In this document: piece after piece, positions 38,901 to 53,900 of the stretch
Position numbering within the stretch: the first letter of the stretch is position 1
How the letters are laid out: every line of letters begins with the position of its first letter
Source: Setophaga petechia
Lineage: Eukaryota > Chordata > Aves > Passeriformes > Parulidae
Reading direction: 5' to 3'
Length of the DNA stretch: 64,000 nt
NCBI GenBank assembly: GCA_024362935.1
Contig: JANCRA010000028.1
Location: 9,420,476 to 9,484,475 of the forward strand
Program-made: the position numbers and the translations under genes
The notes under the pieces: generated by a model
The model's database searches: none
What the model was told of the DNA's origin: nothing
What the model saw: the letters and a program-made list of their open reading frames with translations, nothing else

Positions 38901-41900
38901 CACATTGCTGCCTTTCAGCAATGTTCTGCAGGCAGGGCCAACCCACTGAGCCACTGTCCTCAGCTCAGAAACTGCACCTGGGGATTCTTCCTGCAGGGAA
39001 TTAGGAGCTGCATTCAGCTGTGACTTGACTGCTTTTGTTGTAATGGCAGAAATGGGGATGGGTGGATTTTAGAACAGTTGCTTTCTAAGATTTTTGGATG
39101 CACTCAGTCACTTCAAAGCAACTAAAACCTCAGCAGCTATTTAAAGCAAAGCACTTCAGTCCCCTTTTGATGGCAAGTGTTAGCTCTTCTCTGAGACAGC
39201 AGGCGACTGCTGTAGTGAACCAACAGCTCTTAAGCCTTTGCAGATGACAAAAATTGTGCCAATTATTACTCTCCATTTCACAGGTTTCTCTGATCTCTCA
39301 GCATCTGACTTTGCACCTGAGTGTGGAGCAGAGCCCATGTAAAAACAAGAGTAAAACCTCTCCTTTTGTTGCTAAGGAGCATTTGGGATGTACTATTGCT
39401 ATTTATTTCCCTACACAAAATACTCCTTCATTTCCTGAGATGAAAAATGTGGTGTGGCCTGCAGCAGGTGCAGAAGAGGTGAAGGATCATGCAAAGCAGA
39501 GAGAAAGAAGAGTAACTACAAATTTCTGCTTTGTGTGGCTTCTCTGGTTGTTGCTCTGTGGTTGCCTGGGCTTGGGGCACTCAGGGCTCAGCTCCTGCAC
39601 TCAGTGTTTTATTGGAGCCCAGCCTGGCCTCAGAGCAGGAGCTGTGAAGCCTCACAAGGAGCCAAACAGGTGACATTTGTCATCCCAGCACACAGAACTG
39701 GGCATGGCTCATTTCTGTGACATCCTTGTGACAGCACAGAGCCATGAAGATGACAGATGTCACCCAAACCATTACAGGGCAGTTTTTCAATGGCTGCAAA
39801 CACAGAGCAAGGCAATAGACACCCAGTTCTGAGTGTGTAAATGAAGCAATTCCAACCAGAGGCAAGGGGACTGCACCTTTCAATCAGCTCCCTTGGCAGC
39901 CCTTTCCAGCTGTGCCTGACTTTGCATCCAGGCAGGGAGAGCAGGCAGGACCTGATGGCCCAGGCTGCTGCCTGAGGCCTCAACATTGTGGCCAACGAGT
40001 GTTGCTGGTGCAGCACAGCTCTTCCCTCTCTGGACTACAGAGGGCCCAAAGACCTGTTGTGGAGCAGGGAGTAATCCTGCACAAGGCCTTTAAGAGTAAT
40101 TCATCCTTATTTAGAAAGGCATGTTATTCTAATGTCATCCCATGCCAAGCATGATACAGTTTAAATGTTCCTCACTGGTTACAAATGTGACCTTCATTAA
40201 CTCGTCTTTGTGCACGGAGTTCTACAGGAACAGCTCATTGCATTTTCAATTTAATTTAATTTGAATGATAATTTAAAAGTTGTTTGATGCAAATGCGACC
40301 ATCTGCATCCTCGCAGCTGACACAGTTTTTAAAGATGGGTTTGTCAGCAGGGGAGGGGGGAGCTTGATGGGGAAGAGCCACGAGCTCCCAGGAGCAAACT
40401 GGGAGTGCCTGGGGGGAAGGAGAGGAGCTGAGTCAAGCAATTGCTGCTTATCAAAGTCGGAGGTGACTATTAGAGTCTGGAGTGGTGATCACAAGACCTC
40501 AGACCATGGCAGCTCATGGCACTGCTTGTCTGAGCCCAGTAAGTGCCCAGGTATGTGCTGACCAGACCTGCTGGGACACAAAACACAGGAAATTCAGCTG
40601 CCAGGAGGGGCTGAGCCAGGTTCAGCCCTGCCCTGTGCACAGAGACCTGTGCCTCTTGTTATGGCTTTAATTACTGCCAGGGACAAGGCTGTCCTCAAAC
40701 TGAGAGCTCACAGTGACTGTGATGGAGGGAGGGAGGTGTGATGCACATAGAAGCTTTTGTTTTGCTGTGACTAAATCTAAGCAGCAGGTTCCTGAGGACA
40801 AGTGCCAGCCTGTTCCTCCCCCCTGCAGTACTGGATGCTTGAGGGCAGTAAATAATAATAATAACAGCAGTGTTAATGGCTGTTTGTTCACACTTGCTAC
40901 TTGGTTGCCAAACTTTGGACTTTTCTAGAACTTGGTCTTGGCTGACTGCTGATTTCATCCTAAAGTAATATGATAAAATGGGCTGTGTCCATTCCAGGCT
41001 TTTGAAAAAGAGCCAGAGGAAACATTTTGCCCCTAATGCTTCCCTGCTGGCAGCCTTGGTCAGGTTGGATGGAAGAGAGCTCCTTGCTGAGTCCTCAGTG
41101 TGCAGCAGCAGTGCTCCCACCCCAGGGAGCCCTGCTGGGACACTGGGCATCCCAGGAGGCTCCAACAGCCCCACCTGAACTCTGCTGAACCCTGGAAATC
41201 TTCTGCATTTCAATGAATGCTTGCTTTGGTACCTGTGTGCTCTGCACTGGTGTGGTGGAAATGTGGCTGAAAGCTTTGAGCTGAATTTGGGAGCATCAAC
41301 TCCCCTGGCAGTGTGAGTGTGAATGAGGGAAATGAGAAAAGTGACTCTTCCTAGTCAGGAGAGGGGATTGGGCTGGCACTGTCTGTGGCTTGGGAGACCT
41401 GGTTTGAATTCTTCATCTGACCTGTGCTCCTGAGAGCTGAATTCTCTCCTGATTTCCAGTGGAACTCAAACTGCTCCTGCACAAGCAGCCCATGCCAGTG
41501 CTGGCACTCCCAAGGCAGATCCCTTATTAAGATGAGTGTGCAGAGTTGTTGTCTCACACCCAGGAGCTGCATGAAACACTGTTAGAAAACAGCACTTTCT
41601 GTTGCAGAGACTTAACCACTGGTGCATTAATCTAACACTTTTCTCACCTTCATTTAAAATCATGTTTTCTGCTGTTTCTCTTGAGCTCCCTAAGCTGGGA
41701 CATGAGAGATCACAACATCTTTAACAGCAATGGCCTAAAACTCCCCACAGGGCTCAGGTGTCTTATTTTGTGTTGTTTCAGGTGCCCCTGAGAGCTGTGT
41801 TAGCAGTCACTCAGGAACACCAAAGCCTGGGGACACTTGTGTGCCTGCATCTTAGGGAGAAGGATGCACAAATTACTCTGTTAAAATTTGAAGTTCACCT

Positions 41901-44900
41901 TACAAGCAATGTGGTTCTCTGTCTGACATTAGTAGAAAAGTAAATGTAGCAACCTGGTTTTTAATGGATAGCTTTCTCTGCAAATAATATTTTGCTTGTA
42001 TTTATGGAGATTAAAATATTATTTACATCAGTTTTTGGGTACAAGCATGAGAGATCAGACTGAGTGGATAAGGTGAACAAAGCTGAGAAGGTGGTTGGGA
42101 ACAGGAGCTGTACATTACCTCTGTAAGGCTGATTTCTGCTCCTTCTGCTCTGTGTCTGTGCTGCTTCTCTCCAAGCCCATTAGAGAAACACTTAACAGAA
42201 AAAGGCAACCCCTTGAGAGAGCCTTCCACCTCCTGGAGAGATTTGGAGGAGAGCTTGCATCTCTACCCATTAGAGAAAAAGTACTTTTAGCTTTTAAGTT
42301 CAAATGATGGATCCAAACAACATATGCTAGGAGTGAACACAGTCTTGCTGGGAGAGGCCTTGCCAAATCTAAGGCTGCTCTAGCAATAAATAATAATCCT
42401 AATTAGGCTCCTTCCCTCAGGAGCACCCAGTTTTGTGATATTGATACAACATGGCATTGGAGCCTCTCATCTTAACAGCTATTCAGAACACCACAGAAGT
42501 GTTAAAAAAAACCCACCACACACAGAAAAACACTTTTCTTGAAAACAGACACTTAGAGAAAGTCACATTACTTGTGACTGTATTTTCCTCTCACTGTGTA
42601 TCAGCTACTCCTGAAAATGAAGGGAAAAATGAAACAGCAGCTGGTCTCACTGCTGCATTGCTATGCAAGACAGGGAAAGCAGCTATTTTACAGGAATACT
42701 GATTGCAGTGGGAGAAAACCATGGACACTTTCATTTTCTCACAAGACTCAGTTTCCTGGTATCAAACATCTCTGCAATAGAAACCTTATAGTTTGGCTTT
42801 CAAGAGGCTAAATCTCTTCAGAAAATATCTCTGGTGTGTTAGAAGGACTGCAGATTTCATCTGTCACTGAAAATCCTTCTCTGCTTCCTCTACAAACATA
42901 CAAACATCAAATGGTGGAGCCCTTCCAAGGCTGTCAGCTCAAATATCCTTTCCTGGCCTGGAAGATGCTTAGAAAGGGAAGTTTCAGAAACAGAGATATG
43001 AAAACTCCAGTCCCAACTTCTCCATGCTTGTTACAGAAACTCCCACTATATGCATTGCCCCTTGCTGCTGCTTCAGCTGCTTCAGCTGGGAACTCATCTC
43101 TTTTCTCCCTCTGGATGTCTGAGCTTTGGCTCTGTGCTCCAGATGAACCTTGAAAGGAGTGAGAGGAAATGAGAGGAGCTTTTCCAGCAGCAGCTCTGCC
43201 AAGGCCAGTCAGGAAGCCGTGGCTGACATGCTATGAGCAGCCAGCAGTGCTGCAGCAAGGGGGCCTGGTAGTGCCTTTGTTGTAGGAGAATTTCAGCACT
43301 GCTGGGGCAGGAACACCCCAACAGCTTGGTAACTGAGCCTTCACCCCCTTGTGTCCTCATAAATGAAACATAAAGCAGCTCCTGCAGACAGCAGTGTTCT
43401 AATAAATCATGTAAATAGGCTGGGAGATTCACTGCCCTTTATTCCACTGGAGTCCTGTAACTCAGCTGTTAATTGGATCTGGGATAAAAGCTGCTTTACT
43501 GCAAGCAGGATTCTGTAAAGTTCTTTCCAGAATCACAACCTATAGCACTGCCTGCTTTGTTTTGCTCCTGCCCAGCACAAGGAGGAGAGCAGTAAAGCAG
43601 CACAGCCAAACTCAAGAGAATTTTCCTTGTGGCTCTCCCAGGCTGTTCCTGTTTGCCCTGGGAGTGGCCCAGGGATGGTTCATCCTGGTTTTTGCAACCC
43701 CACAGCAGCTGACACAGGGCTGCTTCTGCCTCCAGTCCCAAAGCAGTGGTTCCCAATGGGCCTGGCAAAGTGAAACCCCTTTGGAGCAATTATCCAAGGC
43801 TGTTCTAACCAGCAAATATTTTATCCTGATGGTTATTCAGAAAGATCTTGGAAAATTCTGGTGGTTTAATTGACATGATGCTCCTTTTCAGCTGGCAGTT
43901 TCAGCAATGAAACAGATGTGGGATGTACAACAAAAAAGGCATTTGAAAGGGTTTTATTCCCTTGGAAAGGTGAACTCCAGATCTGTTTGCTCCTTGGCTT
44001 CCACTAATTGCATCACAGAAGAAATTTGAGGCTTTTGAGGACAACTGGTTAAAGAAATTAATAAAACCTGTACCTATGGAACTGAGGAGAGAACAGCTTC
44101 TTTTTTTTTTTTTTTTCAGTGTTTTCTCTCAAAACACAAATCCTAAAAATCTTAGGAAGAAGGTTTGCTGTGAGGTCTTTTGTCTAGAGGTTGTCACCTC
44201 CCTGGTTCCATCCTGTACCGTGTGTGTGGCATCAGCTCAGGATGTGGCCCCTGTTCCCTGCCAGCACCTGCTCTGTGCACAGAAAGCACCCAGGGCACTG
44301 ACTGGGTTCATTGTTTACACACCTAACCTGAACCAGTATCTAGGAGCAACAGCAACATAATTAGCTTTGGCAATTAACACTGCTTAACTGAAGCTGCTGT
44401 AGGACCAAAGGCACTTTTTTAGTCTGCAGAAGCAGCAATTAGCATTTCATTAAGGTAACAAGCCTGGCTAAGACTCCTGAGCCTGCTGGGGTCTGCTGAT
44501 CTAATTTTGGGATCCATCGATAAGCCCTGGGGACATTAAAGTGAGATCCATCAAGGCTTTCACCAGCACCAGGCTGGAACAGCTGACTGCCAAGGGCTGG
44601 GAAGGTTTTGTCCCTTTGGGGTGGTTAACAGGGTGGCTGTGAGGTGTCACTGGGCAGCTCTGGAAAGCACACAGTGCAGCCCAAAAACTGAAACTGGGGC
44701 CTCATGGCACCCCAGGAGGCACAGCTGGCTCAGGGAGGCTCTTCCATCTCCAGCTTTCAGGTTTTACCTCTGTCTTATCCATATCCCCAAGCAAACATCC
44801 TTTTTGTTCATTTTCTGAGGGAGGATCTATTTCTGCACCAGTTTCACATTCAGTTCTTTGGCTGGCTTGGTTTGAAACATTACACGTGTTGGGAGAGACA

Positions 44901-47900
44901 CATCTTTATTTTTGGTGGCTTGTGGGGTTTTTTAAGGCTTGCCTGTAGCTGTGCCTTGGTGGTTTGTTCACCTTAAATGTGAGGTCAGGGAAAGGGGCTG
45001 GCTGCACCCAGGCTGGTGCTGTGGGTCAGGGTGAGCAGGGACAGGCACTGCTGCTCCTCCCTGGACATGGAGAATTGGGGTGCTGGGCCTGCACTCACAG
45101 CTCTAGAGCCCCAGGTTTCAAAAGCCAGGGGCTGTAATACAGTGCACATCCCTCCCTCCCATCACTCATGCATGTTAAACTCCAGCAAACAGTGTTTAGT
45201 GGTTTTTCCAGGAAATACCACCACAGAATCAGCAGAAAATACCTTTTTTTTTCACTGCTCTTTGGCATAACATGGGACAAAACCCATCCTGCTATGATGC
45301 TTTCAGATGGTTCAGGGTTATTACCCAATGCAGCTGTTAGTGGAGTGTCTATTCCTGTGCTTTATGTCATCAGTAAATTCCAGGAATCTGGAGGTTTGCT
45401 AAAAAAGGAGGCACAGACCTGTACTTCTGTGAAAGAGACTGATAGGATAAAGTCAGGAACTTTCTAAACTGCACTTTTATTGGAAAGTGTTTCTGTAGCA
45501 ACAAGCAGGGCTTTGGTGTCTCTCTTCTGAATCAAAGCTGTTGGATTTTGGAGAAGCCTTGCTATAGGATATGGACTTTGCATTTCCATAAAGGCTTTCT
45601 CAAGACAGATTGTTTCTGGGCTTGCAAGGAAAGTAGGAATCCTTTCCTGTTTCCTGAAAACTTACCAAGGAGGACAAAGTGTGCTCCTCTATTCACTCTT
45701 TGCTTTGATTACATGCAAAGTTTTACTTTATGTCTGGATATGTCAGTCTTGGGGTTTTTGAGGGGGAAGAATAAGACAAAGGTCTCTGATCTGGCTAACA
45801 GGGAGTTTCTGCCTCTGAGCTGCACGGAGGGGAAGGAGCCTGGCAATGGGACCATTCCCAAACTGGGGACACTGGGACAGGCTCCCTCCCTGTGATGTTG
45901 GTGTTCAAGGCCCTCTAACACTCTGTGACCCCAGCCTGGTCAGCAGCGTTTGTCACAGCTCATTACACAGCAGGAATGTGGAAGCTCAGTGACCTTTCCC
46001 AGAGGGAGAGGCAGAAAAGCAACAGCACAAAAGAGGGAGGAAAATGTTGTACACTTTAGAAGATAAATAACTGAATGTTATTGTGATGGAAAACACTGGG
46101 CTGATAATGGGCAGGGACAAAAATGTTCCTTTAAGGGTGTTGGTTCTGGTTTGGACTTCTATTTGTTCAGCTGGGTGCAGCTTCCCTTGCTGCCCTGCTT
46201 GGCTATCAGGGAATTTGAGCTGGGGAGTGACTCTCAGGTCCAAGTTAAAGTGGGATGTGGGGAATCTGAGCTCCTTGGTGATGCACTGGAACTGGAGATG
46301 TCTTTCCTGGCCTCCTTCTGCCAGGCAAAGGAAGGAAGAGGCCTAAAGTGACATTTTTGAACCTATTAAAAAGTCAAGGCAAACTTTCAGCCTTTGTCCT
46401 CAAAGCTCTGCAGCTCCTGTAGTGGGGGACTGGAGCCCCTGGGACTGCTCCCAGCTGTGAATCCAGAGCTTCTCCTTCAAACAGGTCCAGCTTTCCAACC
46501 ATCTTGTTCCCCCTTTCATTTTACTTCCAGTTTTTATTTAATCTGACTTCTCCAGTCTCCTGAGACAAACTGATTAATTCTTTTCCCCTTCGTAGTCCCC
46601 TGAGTCCCTTGTTCAATCTTTCCTGCCTCAGTGAGATCTTAATAAATGCTGCCTGTGGCTGGAAGTGGGATTGGGTCTTGGCATTGTAATTAATTCTTTA
46701 CTTCCTCCATGGCTTCAATATGCTATTTACAGCTGTCAGCCCCTGCAGGAGCAGAGCTTTGCAGACTGCCTCCAACTTTTGCCTCTGATTAATGTGTTAT
46801 ATCCCCCTTGCCTTCTCTTTGCTCTTTTGCATCTCTTGCTTTGCCCTGCATCCAGTTTGGTGTTGACACAGGAAAACACTGATGGACTTCCAGGCAAAAT
46901 GCAGGCTTGGAGACAACAATTGCCAGGCTTTTCTGTTTGCTTATGCTCTGTTCTTTGAAAACCTCTTAGTCCAGGCTGCCTGCTTGTGACAGGACACCCA
47001 GACCCCTGCAGCAGCATGACTGTAATCTCCCTAATTGCTTTCTGTAGCCTCCAGTAGCAGCTTGGGGGATTTTAACTCCAGCACAGGGACTGTCAGTCTG
47101 GATGGAAGCAGCTTGCAGGGAGGTGGGTGAGACACAGAAAGGAGCTGCAGGGCTGGAAGGTCTGAATGAGGGAGGGGTTTGTGGCTGTTGGCAGATCAAC
47201 ACAGGGGAGCACAGTGAATGCTTGAAGCCTGCAAATACTACAGAATGATGTAGGCTGATACCATGAAATATAAATAGGAGTGGATTGAAATTAATCTGGG
47301 GATAATTGGGTGGAGTGGGGGAGCTGCTCCTTGCTGGCTGTGGGAGCCTCCTCCAGCAGGGGAGAAGCCCCAGTGCTGGCCCTGTGTTGTCCTGAGGGAA
47401 GTGCCTCAGCCTGGGACCTGCCCAGGCTTTCAGCACTGAACTGGAAAGCTGCATTCAATATGCCACTGAGGAAGCAAATGCAAATTTCCTCCTTCTCTCT
47501 CTTTTGGGTGAGATTTATGCCACCTCCACATGCACAGCCTCCTGGCAGCAATAAATCACAGAGGGGGAGGGAATGCTGCAAGGAAAGGGATGCCCTGCAG
47601 TTTTTGTGTGCAGGGCAGGGGAAGGGATGTGTGGGGATCAGCAGCTGCTTCCAGGCATCCCAGACCTGGTGCAGCACAGCTCCCACTCCTTCCCAGCACT
47701 ACCCTGGAGCCCACCCACCAGAACCTGGGGATTTACTTCTTAGTCATCCCCCCTCCCTCCCTCCTGTGCCAGGGCTGTGTGTGCCCAGTCTGGGATGGAG
47801 CCATCAACCTCATCTTGGCAGAGGGGTCTGTTAGAGATGAGCCCTTCCCCTGCTCCATGCCAGAGTTCTCTGCAGCATCTGATGGATCTCCCAGGCCTGG

Positions 47901-50900
47901 GCTGCATTGCAGACCTGAGCTAAGGGTGTATCCCCAGGCCCCTTCACCCACTGGAAAATACACCTGGTGTCTGGGTTCAGCCCAGGGAAAGCACAAGAGC
48001 CACACAAACACAAGCACCCTAGGAGTATTTCTCATTTGGGGGAGCTCCAGCAGCCCCTCTCCTCAGCACTGTCAGTGGTGTTGGCAGCTGTGCTCAGCTC
48101 TGCCCTGCAGAAAAAGGCAAGGCCAGGGACAGGCACTGCAGGGCAGCAGCTCAGTGCTCTGCTCCTTTTGCACCTCCTCAAGTGCCCAAGATGCTGAGAA
48201 ACCTCCCTGCCTTCCCCCAGCAGCCTCAGCCACCTCCTGGCCTTACCTTGCAGCTCCTGGGCTCTGCTGGGCAGCTCTCAGCTCTGGAGGAGCTGCTGCA
48301 TCCCTTCAGCTGCCACCAGCAGCAAGGACAGCGAGGCACAAGAGGAACAAGTCCCCTGCAGTGTCCAACACCCCTGCAGCTCAGCCAGGGCAGTGAGCCC
48401 TGCTCCAGGGAGCCTTCAGCCTCTGGGAGAGGCATTTGGCTGCTGCCTGGAAGCACCTGACCATGGTTTAATCCCCTTTCAGTGCAGAGCTGTGACAGCC
48501 CCCAGCAGAACTAGGACAGCTAAAAATACTCAAGAGCACAAAGGAAGCAGTAATTTGGGTAGGAGTGAACTGAACTGATTGATCTCAAATCAAAAGGTTC
48601 AAGAGGTGCAAAATGTGGTCTCTTCAGGACAAGCATCAGAAAAGGAGCAAAGATGTGGCTCAGTCACAGAGCTCAAGAAAAGCAGCAAAACCAAAAGATT
48701 TTGCTGAAGTTCACAGCAACAGCAGCAGAGCCTGTAGCAGCAGTGCAGGGAGGTGCCTGCTGACTCCCCACCATATGCTGACTTTACCTTTACTGTCAGT
48801 CTAAATTCTGCCAATTATTAAATTATCCAACTTGCAGCAGGAATGCAGTTAGATGTGATCCAAATGGTGTCACTACAATTATGGTAATTATCTGAAAACA
48901 AGCCAATTACCTCCCTCCTCCTCGTGCCAGTTGGTACCAAGATAGCAGCTGTTCCAGGCAAATTTGTTATCACGTTACTGTACATTTGTTAAAGGTTGAG
49001 GTTATAGATTCTAGCCTTTTAAATATTAAAGATGCTATAAAGTCATGCAGTGTATAACATATTAGGATTTTTTTTAAATGTCGGGAAGGGAGAAATTTCT
49101 TTTATATGCCAAGAGAACCAGTGGGAAAGTGATTTACTCATGGTGGCTGAGTGGAAATGTGTGCTTTGCAATCAGCACACAGCCAAGCTGTAAATTAACC
49201 TGTGTCAGCTTGTTACCTCTACCCATGCAAAATGAACTAAATGCAGAAGTTTTCTGAGAGTCTTTTACATTTTACACCTTTCTTCAGAATTGGCATTCAG
49301 GATGTTCCACACATCCAGAGGCATCTTGCAGGCTTGGCCCCTCTGCTGGATGCACTTTCAGCAGTTTGTTCAGTTTGTCAGGTGTTTTGGCTCATTTAAC
49401 TTTGTGAGAAGCAGCACCACTCCCTCATGGAGGGTGAAGGCAAAGCAGGGCCCAGCTCTGCCCCAGGCAAAGAGAGTTGGACCAATGTTGAGCAGAGCCA
49501 TGGGAAACACTTCACCCCTTTGAGAGCCTTCTAAAAACTTGTGTTATCAAGGTAACTTCCATTTTTGAACCTGTTCATATTAAGGACAGCCTTGCTTGAA
49601 TGGCTGAAGGTGTCAGACACACAAAGGCCACCACTGGCAGCTCCTGCCAGGGTGCAAATGAAGCATCCTCAGAGCACAGGCCTCTTGTTTTGTATAGACC
49701 TTCCCTGTGGGAACCAGAGTCTTTCATCTCATGTCAGCCACCATAACCTCACTTGGAGTGACCTTAAGTTTTTTTCCATGTGATGTTTTGAAATCTTTGC
49801 CTTTGATGTGGGGAAAATACTTCTTTCAATAAATGTCAAGAGCAGATTAAAGAAAATTAAATGACAGAAAGAAGAGATTCTGCCTTTTGGCTGGAACAGC
49901 ATTTTCATGACAACTGAATGAACAGGCTATGAAAAATGTGAATTTTCCTCCCTGTGCTCAAGGTACATGCCAGTGGGATCTGTTTATATCCATGAGCTTT
50001 ACACACACTCCCATGCATCTGTAATTCCCTGCAGCTCATGTGCAGAGCCAAGGCACAGGGCAGAGCTCAGTCCCTGGGAGCAGGTTAGTGGCATTAGCCT
50101 GATGCTTTGCTTGAAATAATTAGCCATGCTCACAGATGACCTTCTCAGCAAGCCCTAAAGGCTGACAGATTTGGGTTATATTGGAGCAGTGGAGGGAAGC
50201 ACATTGCAGAAATGCTGCTGCTCCCTGCCCCAGCAGCCCCAGGAGCTGGAGTGGGCACTGCAGCACCCACAACCTGCAAACAGGGGGTTTGTCCCTCCCA
50301 CAGACAATGGATGCAGCCACTGGGCTCCATCATTTCCCTGGACATCCCTGGTGCCTTCCACTGTTCTTAACTGATGCCATCTGCTTTGCTTTTCCTTTCC
50401 CAGAAAGTTCCTGTGGCTGTCAGAGCAATGTGCCAGGACTCTCTGAATCTGGAGTTGTATCCAGTCCCTACTCCCTGGCAGCACATGAAATACCACCTCA
50501 CACAGGACAGCCCAGGTTTTCTATTCCCTCCTGACCACCACTTGATTCTTCCTTGGTGGCATTTAAGATTTACTTATTACCTTTATCCTTTTCTTCACAT
50601 CATTTCCATGTTTGTTACATGTTAAAATTGCCTAGTTCAGATTCCTCCCAGTTAAGCAGCAAAACATTCAGCCAACAAGAATTACATTGGATAATGTTAA
50701 AAAAAAATAGAGAGAAATTTAAAAAATAATCTAGGCAGCTGCCTGTCCAGTTGGAGTATTAGATGAGAGTGAGTGTGTAAACAGGTTTCTGCTTATCAGT
50801 CCTGCTGCTATCTGCTGCACACAAACTGCTCAGCCCCACAAAATCCAATTTCCAAGAGGTTAGAGGAGGGAACTGTTTGCAGAAACACAGCAATAGAAAT

Positions 50901-53900
50901 CTCCAAAGCCACAGCCCTCATTACACTGACACCGAAGAAAGAAATGATGCTTGACGACTCCTGGCACCCAAAACTGACATTTACTTTTGTGGCTTTGATT
51001 GGAATCAGCCCAGCTTTGCCATGGGATTGTTTCCTCTTGTTTTTCCCTGCTTGTGTGGTGGGTGGCAGAAAGCAGCTGAGCAGGCTGAGCCTGGGGGGTC
51101 TGCAGTGCACCCTGGCCCTGCAGCACAAGCATCACCTTCTGTTTCCCCATAAAAATCTTGGGAACAGGCTGGCAGGAGGGACAGGGACACAGCTGCTGCC
51201 TCCTGTGGGGTGCCTGTACCAGGCATGGAGGGACAGGGCCAGGCTGTGTCCAAGGTACAATTTGGAGCCTTTTCCCAAGACCTGGATGTGGACAGAGGCT
51301 GCAGCTCCTGGAGGAGCTGAGCTCTCCTCTGGCACTGGGGAGGAAGGAGCACAGCACTGGGAATGCTGTGGGCTGGACACTCTGTGGGTGACTGCAGGAA
51401 GGATGCAGCAGCATCCAGGGGCAGCAGGGCTGTGAGATGAGGAAGGAAAATGTCCCTGAACCCCTGTGACAGGCAGGAGCTCTTTGTTTATTCCCAGATA
51501 GAGCAATCAGGAGCAGCCCACCCACCTCCCCTCCCACACCTCCTGCAAAGGGCTGCTGCCCAGAAGTTCACTGCTTCAGTAAAAGTGCAAACTGTGAGCT
51601 GATTAGATATTCATAGATACTCTTTCTTGATTAGCTCACCATTAATATTTCAATGGCAGGACTGGATGCTTGGTGCCTCTCTGCTCTCTTCCTTCCTGCT
51701 TAATTAATTTTGACCATCACCAGCAACAGCCTCCGACAGATAGCAGAAATTGAAGTGGGCTGTTCTGGGACTTTGCTTGCTGTAAACAGCTATTTGCAAT
51801 TCCTTTTCATACATCACCCACCCGTGACAAAGAGATCACAGCAGCAGAAAATGAGTCTCCCTCATAAGGACTTCAGAGCTCTGAGAGAACATTTGCTTAT
51901 TCAATAAAAATAATCAAATAGACAATGCAGTAAGCACAGCTCAGCAACACGATTGGTGTCTCACCTAGTAATCAGCTGGCTGTTATGCTATTAAATAAAA
52001 AGAAAGGGAGAGAATTGTTAATTTATCTTGAAAAAGAAAGGGCCTTTGATGTAGGGTAGCTCCTAAAAGCTGTGGTGTGGCCCAGCTGTGAGATGTGATA
52101 ATCACTGCAGCCCCGGCAGTGGTAGGAGCAGCACTTCATAAAATGCAGGTTCCATGATGCCCATCCATGGCTGATAACAGGACGTGCTGCTAATAGTCTG
52201 TTTGATTTTATTGATGTGCTCAAGATACACGGGGGCAGGAGGGGCAGTGAGGCAGAAATTATACAGCTGTGTTTGTTCCACCCAGCCCAGGGGACTGTCT
52301 GCCTTCATCCACCCCACCTCCTCCTGGGCCTGCAAGGATGGGGAGCTTTCCTGTGTGACACAGGGACAGTTGTCACCTCCCAGCTCCACAGGGATTGCTG
52401 TCAAGATGTGCCTACCTGGGCCAAAGCAGCACTGGATTTACAGAAACAACATTTTGGCATTTCTGTGCTGCCACCTGAGCTACAAAACAAGCCCTCTGCT
52501 GCTTCACATCTCCATCCATTGCTGCAAACCATTTTGTCCCAGCCCCCAGCCTCTCCTTTCCTGGAGAATACCCCAGGATGGGACCCAAAGCAAGCAGGAA
52601 GGCAGGAGCAGCAGGTTAGAGCTCAGCTCCATCCCCTCCATGCCATAACTCAGGCTGTTAAATGCCTGGCCAGAGCTTGCCATCTGCTTCCAGTCTTCTA
52701 GGAATAACCACTGAGTAATTCAATCAAAAAGGAGAAGATTCTTGTTTCACTGAATCGTAAGTCACTCCTCAAGTAATTATAATTTTATACCCCTATCAGG
52801 AGCAACAGGGGCTGTGCATTTTATGGGCTTTAGCAGCCAGAGCTGTGCTTCTGCCAAGGTTACAGCTGGGAGGAGAACCCAATTTCACATTTTCTCAGCC
52901 ATCCAAGGCTTATCCATATTTGTAGCTTTTTGGTTAAGCAAGTGAATAAAGCCCTGCAGGACCAAGGTCTTTGTTCAGGAGTGCTGGTACTGTAGAACAT
53001 AGAAAATGTGCTGGTTTGGAGCAGCAGAGCTGACCAAACCATCATGAAGCTGATTCCCATTGGTGTGAACATGCCCTTTCCTTCCAGGGTTCCTGTCCTT
53101 GCAATAGCTGCATAACCAGGGAGGGAAATCCTGCTCATCCCTCCCAGCAGCTGGAGGATGTGGGGCTGCATCCCCCACGTGCTGCCCTGGAGAAGGCAGA
53201 TGAGGTTAGTCCAGGGGAAAAGCCTGCCTGCTTGAGATGCAACTCACAGGGCTCAAAAAACTCTGGAGTCTTAAAAAAGATCCACAAAGGAACATCTTCT
53301 CCTTTCTGTTATGCTCTTTGGGGAGATTTCTCCACTTAATTGTGCAGTTTGTGCCCTCTGCCTTAGCCCCACTGTCCTTTCTGGGGTTCTTGCTCCACCT
53401 GCTCTTTCACTGCCCCAGCTGTTCAGCCTTTTACACAGATTTATTCCCTTGACTTTGGAAAGGGCTCCACCACGTTTCCATCTGTGTTTACACTTGGTGC
53501 AGGGTAAATTTCTCCTCTGAGCAGATCTGTTCCTCACCAGCAAAGGAATCCAGCTCAGCACAGGCTCAGACAGGAAGGCAGAGCAAAACATTTCCGAAGC
53601 AGAGCTCGCCTGGGAGCTGTGCTACGTGCCCACAGGAGGACAGAGACCTCTGCCAGACTCCCTGCATTGTCAGCCTGTGCAAAAAGGAAGTGGAGCTGGC
53701 CCAGAGCCACTGCTCCTGTTCCCAGGGCTGCCTCCCCAGCTCAGCCAGCAGCACCTCCCAGTTATCCAGGACGCTGAAGCCAAATCAGAGCAAGCAAAGT
53801 GGGACTGGAAGTGCCACCAAAGGGTCTGTGCCATAGTCAGCAGGACTGTAGGAGGTGGAAAGACCCATTTGTCAGATCTTCATTGCTCCTTTCTCAGGGA

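Noticed and set aside
47530..48396. 288-codon open frame on the plus strand
   Set aside because: No recognisable domain, low-complexity Pro/Ser/Cys/Gln content, no splice or promoter context, and overlapping open frames on both strands. It is best explained by the CTG/CAG-rich, stop-poor composition.
50773..51537. Overlapping open frames of 220 codons (plus) and 225 codons (minus)
   Set aside because: Two long frames on opposite strands of the same GC-rich DNA with no known domain. At most one could be real, and neither has supporting signals.
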